A DNA stretch of 36,491 nt from Oscillospiraceae bacterium (GTDB lineage Bacteria; Bacillota; Clostridia; UMGS1810). The translations under genes and the position numbers were made by a program. Shown piece by piece: positions 6,631 to 12,647 of the stretch. Numbering within the stretch: the stretch's first letter is position 1; each line of letters begins with the position of its first letter. The notes under the pieces are model-generated. The model saw only the letters and a list, made by a program, of their open reading frames with translations. It was not told the origin of the DNA and did no database searches. The stretch lies in contig SVJU01000018.1 in NCBI GenBank assembly GCA_015068825.1, forward strand, positions 1 to 36,491, in the 5' to 3' direction.

Positions 6631-8121
6631 GTGAAGGCAAAAATAACTGTTAATAAAAATTATACAATTGGTAAGATAGATAAAAGAATTTATGGCTCAT
6701 TTATTGAGCATCTTGGGAGGGCAGTATATGAAGGTATTTATGACCCTGAACATAAAATGTCCGATGACGAAGGATTCAGAAAAGATGTAATTGAGCTTGT
6801 TAAGAGCATAGATGTTCCTATTGTAAGATATCCTGGCGGAAATTTTGTGTCAGGATATAATTGGGAAGATGGAATAGGTGATAAATCAAAAAGACCCAAA
6901 AAACTTGATTTTGCATGGTCATCAATAGAAACAAATGAGGTTGGTATTGATGAATTTCAAAGCTGGGCAAAAAAGGCAAATACCGAAATTATGATGGCTG
7001 TAAACCTTGGTACAAAAGGCATAGAAGATGCAAAAAATCTTTTGGAATACTGTAATTTTTCTACTGATACATATTATTCCAATTTAAGAAAGCAAAATGG
7101 ATTTATTAAACCTTTCAATATAAAAACGTGGTGTCTTGGAAACGAAATGGACGGCGAATGGCAGATTGGACATAAAACAAGTGAGGAATATGGCCATCTT
7201 GCGCTCGAAGTTGCCAAGGTTTTAAAATGTATGGATAATAACATTGAGCTTGTGGTGTGCGGAAGCTCTGATGAAAATATGTCAACTTTTGGTTCTTGGG
7301 AGCTTGATGTACTCGATAAAACTTATGATTATGTTGATTATATTTCGCTTCATCAGTATTATGACAACGAAGATGATAATTATTATGAGTTTGTCGGCAA
7401 ATCGGTTTGCATGAATAATTTTATCAAAGGTGTAAGCGCAATGTGCGATGCGATAAAAGCTAAAAAACATTCAAACAAAACAGTAAATCTTTCGTTTGAT
7501 GAATGGAATATATGGTATCGAACAAAGGATAAGCCGTTTAATAAATGGTCTGCAAAACAGCATCTTCTTGAAGAAAAATATAATTTTGAAGATGCTCTTC
7601 TTTTGGGCTGTATGCTTATGACACTTCAAAACAACTGTGACAGAGTAAAAATTGCCTGCCTTGCACAGCTTATAAATGTAATTGCACCAATAATGACAGA
7701 AAAAGACGGTAAGGTATGGAAACAGACAATTTTTTATCCTTATATGTATGCTTCTATCTTTGGAAGAGGCGAGACAATGAATGTAATTTGTGAAAGTGAA
7801 GGTTATAAAACAAAATATTCTGATTTTATTCCGTATGTTGAAAAATCCGTTATTCACAATGAAGAAAAAAGAGAAATTACCGTGTTTCTGGTAAATCGTT
7901 CTTTGGAAGAAGATATGGATGTAACCATAAATTTTGAAAATTTTGGTGATTGTCAGCAAGTTGAGCATATATATCTTTATTGTGACGATTTAAAAAAAGA
8001 AAACACACCTGATACAGAAAGTATATATCCACAGAAAAATGATATCAGTACCGATAAAAAAGAGGAACATAGTATAAAAATCAAAAAACATTCATGGAAT
8101 ATGATAAGATATAAATATTAG
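6631..8121 (+). CDS. abfA: Intracellular alpha-L-arabinofuranosidase, GH51
   Basis: This 496-residue enzyme releases terminal arabinofuranose from arabinan and arabinoxylan fragments. No signal peptide is present, so it acts in the cytoplasm on imported oligosaccharides. It has a TIM barrel followed by a beta-sandwich tail. The N terminus ITVNKNYTIGKIDKRIYGSF and RYPGGNFVSGYNWEDG are typical of GH51. The acid/base is E172 in WCLGNEMDG and the nucleophile is E291 in SFDEWNIWY, matching the family spacing. Translation starts at GTG 6631 behind GAGGTGA. A divergent AraC-type regulator shares its control region, which fits induction by arabinose-containing substrates. Confidence 0.93.
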   Translation: MKAKITVNKNYTIGKIDKRIYGSFIEHLGRAVYEGIYDPEHKMSDDEGFRKDVIELVKSIDVPIVRYPGGNFVSGYNWEDGIGDKSKRPKKLDFAWSSIETNEVGIDEFQSWAKKANTEIMMAVNLGTKGIEDAKNLLEYCNFSTDTYYSNLRKQNGFIKPFNIKTWCLGNEMDGEWQIGHKTSEEYGHLALEVAKVLKCMDNNIELVVCGSSDENMSTFGSWELDVLDKTYDYVDYISLHQYYDNEDDNYYEFVGKSVCMNNFIKGVSAMCDAIKAKKHSNKTVNLSFDEWNIWYRTKDKPFNKWSAKQHLLEEKYNFEDALLLGCMLMTLQNNCDRVKIACLAQLINVIAPIMTEKDGKVWKQTIFYPYMYASIFGRGETMNVICESEGYKTKYSDFIPYVEKSVIHNEEKREITVFLVNRSLEEDMDVTINFENFGDCQQVEHIYLYCDDLKKENTPDTESIYPQKNDISTDKKEEHSIKIKKHSWNMIRYKY

Positions 8122-8154
8122 AAAAAGTGCATATCAATCTGATATGCACTTTTT
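8122..8154. terminator. Bidirectional terminator between the GH51 gene and thiD
   Basis: AAAAAGTGCATATCA (8122-8136) pairs perfectly with TGATATGCACTTTTT (8140-8154) across a 3-nt loop. Both strands have a T run after the stem, so it serves both converging transcripts. Confidence 0.9.
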
Positions 8155-8157
8155 TGT

Positions 8158-8955
8158 TTAAAATAACGGTTTGATACTGTATGTATGGTCTAATGGACCA
8201 CTTCCTTTACCTAAATTGAGCATAGCTAAGAGCGCACCTGTAAGATATGTTTTTGCATTTTCAATGCAAGTTGGTATATCAAAATTGTTTGCCAGATTGC
8301 AGGCAATGGCAGAAGATAAGGTACAGCCTGTACCGTGTGTGTTTGGATTATTAATTTTATTATGCGAAAACCATTTTATATTACCATTATCATATAAAAG
8401 GTCAGTTGCATAATCACTTAAAAGATGTCCTCCCTTAATGAGTATTGCACCGTTAAAGTAAAGGCTTATTTTTTCTGCAGCTTTTATCATATCATTTTTG
8501 TTTTCAATTTTGACACTGCTTAAAACCTCTGCTTCGGGAATGTTTGGTGTTATAATGTCGCAAAGCGGTATAAGAAGATTTTTAAGTGCATCAATTGCTT
8601 CGTCAAAAATAAGCTTACTTCCGCTTGTTGATACCATAACAGGGTCTAATACAATGTTTTTTGCCCTGTATTCTTTGAGCTTTTTTGCAATAACCTTAAT
8701 GTTGTCTGGACCTGATACCATTCCTATTTTTATACTGTCAGGAAAAATATCGGTAAAAACAGAGTCAAGCTGTGAGGATACAAAACTTTTGTCAACTGTT
8801 AAAATATCACTTACGCCCATTGTGTTTTGTGAGGTTACGGCACATAAAACACTCATTGCATACATTTTATGGGCTGTTATAGTTTTTATGTCTGCCTGGA
8901 TTCCTGCACCTCCACTTGAATCTGAGCCCGCAATTGTAAGCACTTTTTTAATCAC
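8158..8955 (-). CDS. thiD: Hydroxymethylpyrimidine / phosphomethylpyrimidine kinase
   Basis: This 265-residue ribokinase-fold kinase phosphorylates HMP to HMP-P and then HMP-PP, the pyrimidine donor for thiamine. Motifs seen are AGSDSSGGAGIQADIKT at the N terminus, DPVMVSTSG in the middle, KGGHL, and the anion-hole HGTGCTLSSA with its catalytic region. The start is GTG at 8955, preceded on the minus strand by AAAGGAGTGA, which lies over the end of thiE, so the two are translationally coupled (5 bp between genes). It is the last gene of the cytX-thiW-thiM-thiE-thiD cluster. Confidence 0.95.
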   Translation of the reverse strand: MIKKVLTIAGSDSSGGAGIQADIKTITAHKMYAMSVLCAVTSQNTMGVSDILTVDKSFVSSQLDSVFTDIFPDSIKIGMVSGPDNIKVIAKKLKEYRAKNIVLDPVMVSTSGSKLIFDEAIDALKNLLIPLCDIITPNIPEAEVLSSVKIENKNDMIKAAEKISLYFNGAILIKGGHLLSDYATDLLYDNGNIKWFSHNKINNPNTHGTGCTLSSAIACNLANNFDIPTCIENAKTYLTGALLAMLNLGKGSGPLDHTYSIKPLF

Positions 8956-8960
8956 TTAAA

Positions 8961-9596
8961 TCACTCCTTTATTACTTCTTTTGAAAGGTTGTATAACTTT
9001 TTTGTTATTTTCTTTTTGTTATCTGACGATAAAATTGTGTTTGATAATGCTACTCCGCAAATTTTAGTTGCCTTTAAGTTTAAAATATTGTTTTCATTTA
9101 TTCCGCCAATGGCAACTATTGGTATTGATACACTTCTTGCAATTTCTTCTAATTTTTCCAATGATAAAGAAACAGCGTCTTTTTTTGTTTCGGATGCAAA
9201 AACTGCCCCCGAACCGATATAATCAGCACCATCAGCTTGCGCTTTTTTTGCCTGCAAAACGGTTTTTGCGGTTGCACCGATTGTTTTATCATTACCCAAA
9301 ATTTTGCGTGCTTCTTTTATACTTAAATCATTCTGACCCAAATGAATTCCGTCTGCGCCCGATTTTATACAAACATTTATGTTGTCGTTTATAATAAGCG
9401 GAACACCGTGTTTTTCACAAAGCTTTTTTAAATTGATTGCCTCTTTTAAAAAATCATCTTCACACATATCTTTTTCTCTTAGCTGAATCATTGTAGCACC
9501 GCCAAGGATAATATCTTCAATATCCTTTAAAAAACTTTCTTCGTTTGCTTTATGTACTATTACATATAAAATAAGATTTTTTTTATCGAATTTCAT
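8961..9596 (-). CDS. thiE: Thiamine-phosphate synthase
   Basis: This 211-residue TIM-barrel enzyme joins HMP-PP to thiazole phosphate to give thiamine phosphate and pyrophosphate. Motifs are MIQLREKD, ADGIHLGQNDLS, IGATAKT, DYIGSGAVFASETKKDA and PIVAIGGINENN, in family order. The usual Pro after the DYIGxG loop is Ala here. A longer frame from 9647 exists, but AAAGGAG stands just before the ATG at 9596, and the resulting length is normal, so I chose it. The start overlaps the 3' end of thiM by 14 bp, which indicates translational coupling. Confidence 0.95.
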   Translation of the reverse strand: MKFDKKNLILYVIVHKANEESFLKDIEDIILGGATMIQLREKDMCEDDFLKEAINLKKLCEKHGVPLIINDNINVCIKSGADGIHLGQNDLSIKEARKILGNDKTIGATAKTVLQAKKAQADGADYIGSGAVFASETKKDAVSLSLEKLEEIARSVSIPIVAIGGINENNILNLKATKICGVALSNTILSSDNKKKITKKLYNLSKEVIKE

Positions 9597-10398
9597 ATTT
9601 TGCTCCTTTTGTAAAATCGCTTTGTGATAAATTAAAAACTTCATCAATAAGATAATTTCTGTAAGATAAATTACCGTCGTTTTCTTTCATACTGGCAAAT
9701 GCCTTTTCACCACACAATCCCATTGCGCATACACCGGATGCGCAGGCTGATAAAGCATCTCTTTTATTTGCACCCAAAAAAGCACTCAAAAGAGCACCAA
9801 GCATACAGCCTGATCCGGTTATACTTTCCATCATTTTATGACCGTTTTTTATAAGATATGTTTTTTCACCGTCTGATATTAAGTCAATTTCTCCTGTAAT
9901 AACAATAATAGCACTTGTTTTTTTGGCAAAATCTTTTGCAAGATTTATAAAAAGATAAATGTTTTCATTTGTTGTTTTATCATGTGTATCAACACCTTTG
10001 CCAAGTTTTTTACCATAGTAAAAAGCTTTTATTTCGGTTGCATTGCCTTTTATAACAGAAACTTTATTCTTTTTCAAAAGATAATTTGCGTATTTTAGTC
10101 TAAAAGATGATGCACCTATCCCAACAGGGTCTAAGCAAACAGGAATATCATTTTTGTTTGCAATTTTTACTGCTTTGTTAATGGCCTTTATTTTATCCTT
10201 GTTTAAAGTTCCAAGATTTATATATAATGCGTCGCATTTTGGTGTTATTTCTTTAATATCCAAAATACAATCTGCCATAACAGGTTTAGCACCTATTGCA
10301 TAAAGAATATTTGCACAGTCATTTGAAGTTACGTAATTTGTAAGCGAATGAACAAGTGGTTTTGTTTTTTTTATATTGTCAAGTGTGGAAAAATTCAC
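9583..10398 (-). CDS. thiM: Hydroxyethylthiazole kinase
   Basis: This 271-residue kinase phosphorylates the salvaged thiazole alcohol (HET) to HET-P, the second substrate of ThiE. Family motifs are PLVHSLTNYVTSNDCANILYAIG, ALYINLGTLN, LDPVGIGAS, VIKGNATEI and GSGCMLGALLSAFLGA (ATP and anion-hole region). Translation begins at GTG 10398 behind GGGGTG. It lies 13 bp after thiW, the likely thiazole importer, and overlaps thiE by 14 bp. Having a thiazole kinase and no thiazole biosynthesis gene in view fits a salvage pathway. Confidence 0.95.
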   Translation of the reverse strand: MNFSTLDNIKKTKPLVHSLTNYVTSNDCANILYAIGAKPVMADCILDIKEITPKCDALYINLGTLNKDKIKAINKAVKIANKNDIPVCLDPVGIGASSFRLKYANYLLKKNKVSVIKGNATEIKAFYYGKKLGKGVDTHDKTTNENIYLFINLAKDFAKKTSAIIVITGEIDLISDGEKTYLIKNGHKMMESITGSGCMLGALLSAFLGANKRDALSACASGVCAMGLCGEKAFASMKENDGNLSYRNYLIDEVFNLSQSDFTKGAKYEIR

Positions 10399-10411
10399 TT
10401 AAAACACCCCG

Positions 10412-10906
10412 TTATTTTAAAAAATCGTTCAAAACTTTAGTTTTTTTCAAGGCAACAAGAATTACCGATGCAATTATGCAGCCTCCAAGTGTGCTTATTA
10501 AAAACGGAACAATGTATCCAAAAATAGCTGCTTGTTTGTTGCCAATTAAAAAATAAGCAACAGGGTATGCCAGAAGTCCGCCTATAACACTTGTGCCAAA
10601 CGCTTCGCCAAAAAGTGCAGATAAAGTGTTTTTAAATTTTTTATATAAAATTCCTGCAAGATAAGCTCCGCACATACTTCCCGGAAATGCAAGAAGCGTT
10701 CCAAGACCAAAAATGTTTCTTAAAACAGATGTAATAAATGCTGCAAGAACTGAGTAATATGGTCCTAAAATAATAGCGGATAATACATTTACAAGGTGCT
10801 GAACAGGTGAACATTTTGATGCAAATACAGGGAACGAAAAGGTTGAACCAAATACTGCAATGGCAATTAAAATTGCTGTTAATACTAATTTTTTTGTGTT
10901 TTTCAT
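10412..10906 (-). CDS. thiW: ECF transporter S component ThiW (predicted thiazole importer)
   Basis: This 164-residue membrane protein is the substrate-binding component of an energy-coupling-factor importer; the shared ATPases and EcfT must be elsewhere. It has about five or six membrane segments and the ThiW hallmark stretches FPVFASKCSPVQHLVNV, LGPYYSVLAAF, LRNIFGLGTLLAFPGSMCGA. A longer frame to 11035 runs into the leader RNA. The ATG at 10906 follows AAAGGAG with normal spacing, so I chose it. That ATG is part of a perfect 12-bp inverted repeat with 10948-10959, so its translation is probably gated by RNA structure. Linkage to thiM supports thiazole as substrate. Confidence 0.9.
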   Translation of the reverse strand: MKNTKKLVLTAILIAIAVFGSTFSFPVFASKCSPVQHLVNVLSAIILGPYYSVLAAFITSVLRNIFGLGTLLAFPGSMCGAYLAGILYKKFKNTLSALFGEAFGTSVIGGLLAYPVAYFLIGNKQAAIFGYIVPFLISTLGGCIIASVILVALKKTKVLNDFLK

Positions 10907-10960
10907 TTTGGAAAACTCCTTTTTAAATAAAATTTTGTCCTTTTGGATTTTCCAAAATGG
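10904..10960 (-). promoter_or_regulatory. Start-codon-sequestering switch before thiW
   Basis: In the mRNA, CAUUUUGGAAAA (plus 10959-10948) is perfectly complementary over 12 nt to UUUUCCAAAAUG (plus 10915-10904), whose last three bases are the thiW start codon. The ribosome site lies in the loop. The same 5' segment can instead form a local hairpin with UCCAAAAGG (plus 10939-10947) that leaves the start codon free. The two folds exclude each other. Confidence 0.6.
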
Positions 10961-10965
10961 GCGCA

Positions 10966-11054
10966 AAAACAGCGGACTTTTAAAAAAGCCAAAAGGTCGG
11001 TCGAAGGTCAGTTCCTTCCTCTCAATCTGAAACACAGACTCCCATCGCTGTTTT
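10966..11054 (-). promoter_or_regulatory. Variant TPP-like aptamer upstream of thiW
   Basis: The mRNA folds as a three-way junction. P1 is AAAACAGCG with CGCUGUUUU (plus 11046-11054 with 10966-10974, 9 perfect pairs). P2 is a weak UGGG with ACCG. P3 is GUCUG with CAGAU, followed directly by UGAGA (plus 11020-11024). P3a is GAAGG with CCUUC, followed by GACC. These match the pyrimidine-binding arm of clostridial TPP riboswitches, and the cytX riboswitch in this window shows the same order. The second arm, GAC-UUUU with AAAAGUC (plus 10991-10998 with 10975-10981), has none of the conserved CCUGAU, UAAU or GCGUAGGG bases that hold the pyrophosphate. Confidence 0.6.
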
Positions 11055-11085
11055 ATTGTCTTTAAAGATATTTATGCTTAAAATC

Positions 11086-11110
11086 CTTGCGGCGCTCCCC
11101 GCCCGGCAAG
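11086..11110 (-). repeat. GC-rich hairpin between cytX and the thiW leader
   Basis: CTTGC and GCAAG close a stem containing GGCG and CGCC around a GGGAG loop. It begins about 30 nt after the cytX stop. The following bases (GGATTTTAAG in the mRNA) are not a proper T tract, so termination would be leaky at best. No SigA promoter is evident between it and the thiW leader, so thiW-thiM-thiE-thiD is probably read through from cytX. Confidence 0.5.
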
Positions 11111-11139
11111 CTTATTTAAATATCCGTTTGATAAGGGGA

Positions 11140-12306
11140 TTAATCAGTTACTCTTTTTATAAATTTGTTTGATACAAAAGTTATAACAATTACAATAACC
11201 ATTGCAGGAAGAGTGTAACCTAATGGTGTATCAATTTTCATAAGTAATCTGTATATAATAAATCCAATAATCCATATTACAATATTTAACATATCAATTT
11301 TTTTGTTGTCATTTCTATTATTAAGTATAAAATAATCGGTAATAAGAATTGCAATCATAGGTGCAAAAACCGAGCCAATAAAATATAAAAAGTTTTCAAA
11401 TCTTAAAATTGGTGTAAACGATGCAAGAAGCGTGCCTAAAATACAAATTATTATTGAAGATGCGCTTCCGTTTGCAGTTGGAAAAATACTTTTAAAGCTT
11501 ACCCCGGCTGAATAAGCATCAAGAAATGTTGTTGTAACTGTTGAAAAAACAATAATCAAAAGTGCAGATATTCCAAAGCCCGATTTAAGCATTATTAATG
11601 CAATATCTGTTTCGCCGGTGAAAATTGCAGCACCTAATCCTATAATATACATCCAGCAACTTGCAAAAAAATATGTAATACTGCTTGCAATTGTAGAACC
11701 AACAGGTTTTTTTGCGTCTTTGGTGTAATCTGAAATAAGCGGAAGCCACGAAAGCGGCATTGCAACTGAAAGCTCTACTGCTGCACCAAAGGTTATGTTG
11801 TCAAAAGATTTTAAATTACCTTTTACTTTAAAAATGACGGTACTTAATAAAATTGTAAGAAAAAATAACAGTAACATTGCAATGATATTGATTTTACCCA
11901 TATTTTTAAGACCGATAAATATCCATAGGCAAATTAAACCGCCTATAATAATATTCCAGGTCAATATGCCCATGCTGAAAATAGAATTTGCAGCGTTTGA
12001 ACCGTTTATTATCATAATTGCAGTCCAACCGATAAGTTGAATTACATTGAGCACAGAAAATATTAAAGAACCATTTTTGCCAAATGAAAATTTAACTGTT
12101 TCCATTGAGCTTTTTTCGGTTTTTCCACCGATAATTCCTGTAAGGCACATAAGTATTAATCCTATGAGGTGTCCTGTAAAAATTGCTGTGGTACCCTTTG
12201 CAAAACCTAACGGTGCAATAAGTGTTCCTGTAACGATTTCGGCAATTGAAACCGCGGCACCAAACCATATTAACGAATTTGAAAATATTGATGTTTTGTG
12301 TGACAT
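11140..12306 (-). CDS. cytX: NCS1-family hydroxymethylpyrimidine permease
   Basis: This 388-residue membrane protein with about 12 helices belongs to the nucleobase:cation symporter family. The N terminus SNSLIWFGAAVSIAEIVTGTLIAPLG and the later MPLSWLPLISDYTK are typical of CytX, predicted to import HMP, the pyrimidine half of thiamine. A TPP riboswitch with terminator precedes it, and the thiazole importer, the kinases and thiE follow on the same strand. All this supports the assignment over cytosine transport. ATG 12306 follows GAAGG. It is the first gene of the salvage cluster and probably sets the level of the whole transcript. Confidence 0.9.
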   Translation of the reverse strand: MSHKTSIFSNSLIWFGAAVSIAEIVTGTLIAPLGFAKGTTAIFTGHLIGLILMCLTGIIGGKTEKSSMETVKFSFGKNGSLIFSVLNVIQLIGWTAIMIINGSNAANSIFSMGILTWNIIIGGLICLWIFIGLKNMGKINIIAMLLLFFLTILLSTVIFKVKGNLKSFDNITFGAAVELSVAMPLSWLPLISDYTKDAKKPVGSTIASSITYFFASCWMYIIGLGAAIFTGETDIALIMLKSGFGISALLIIVFSTVTTTFLDAYSAGVSFKSIFPTANGSASSIIICILGTLLASFTPILRFENFLYFIGSVFAPMIAILITDYFILNNRNDNKKIDMLNIVIWIIGFIIYRLLMKIDTPLGYTLPAMVIVIVITFVSNKFIKRVTD

Positions 12307-12345
12307 TGTTTTCCTTCTTTCTTTAAAACTTAACTTTTTTGAAAA

Positions 12346-12380
12346 ACAAAAAACGAAGCTACCTGAAATGGTAACTTCGT
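12346..12380 (-). terminator. Riboswitch-controlled terminator before cytX
   Basis: On the minus strand ACGAAGTTACC (plus 12370-12380) pairs with GGTAGCTTCGT (plus 12353-12363), 11 pairs with one G-U, followed by TTTTTTG. It lies between the TPP aptamer and the cytX start. The 5' arm AAGUUACC can instead pair with GGUAGUUU at the end of the aptamer (plus 12401-12408), forming an antiterminator. Confidence 0.88.
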
Positions 12381-12401
12381 TTAAAAAACAAGTTTAGTAT
12401 A

Positions 12402-12494
12402 AACTACCTACGTTGGCATTATCCAAATCAGGTTAAAAGGGTCGAAGCTAAATTACTTCCTCTCAGCCTGATATTTACAAGCTCCCCTGTTAAA
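12402..12494 (-). promoter_or_regulatory. TPP riboswitch (THI element)
   Basis: The minus strand shows the full consensus in order: GGGGAGC, CAGGCUGAGAGGAAG, CUUCGACCC, UUAACCUGAUUUGGAUAAU and GCCAACGUAGGUAG. Both the pyrimidine arm (UGAGA) and the pyrophosphate arm (CCUGAU...UAAU...GUAGG) are intact. TPP binding holds the 3' GGUAG in the aptamer, which frees the terminator to form. High TPP should therefore stop cytX transcription. Confidence 0.96.
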
Positions 12495-12510
12495 TTTTCA
12501 ATTTTTAAGT

Positions 12511-12539
12511 ATTGTATACCAAAAAAATAATTTTGTCAA
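12511..12539 (-). promoter_or_regulatory. SigA promoter for the cytX-thi transcript
   Basis: On the minus strand TTGACA (plus 12534-12539) and TACAAT (plus 12511-12516) are 17 bp apart. Transcription would start near 12504, about ten bases before the riboswitch. Confidence 0.85.
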
Positions 12540-12578
12540 TAGAAATTTTAAAATTACACTCACGAAAAAATTAATCAC

Positions 12579-12607
12579 TTGAAAAAAACATAAAAATATG
12601 TTATAAT
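12579..12607 (+). promoter_or_regulatory. SigA promoter for smc-ftsY
   Basis: TTGAAA (12579-12584) and TATAAT (12602-12607) are 17 bp apart, back to back with the cytX promoter. The leader to the GTG start is about 34 nt. Confidence 0.8.
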
Positions 12608-12647
12608 AATATAGATTGTGAATTTTACATAAAGGTGTGTAATTTAA

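Noticed and set aside
7471-7968. 165-codon minus-strand frame inside the GH51 gene
   Set aside because: It is antisense to a complete GH51 enzyme with both catalytic Glu, has no ribosome site, and its product is low-complexity Phe/Ile-rich.
10907-11035. 43-codon N-terminal extension of thiW
   Set aside because: It reads through the leader RNA and its hairpins; the ATG at 10906 has the ribosome site and matches the family start.
11091-11103. GGGGAGC in the minus strand, like the start of a TPP riboswitch
   Set aside because: None of the other TPP blocks follow it; the TPP-like pattern begins again about 45 nt later. It is part of a GC-rich hairpin.
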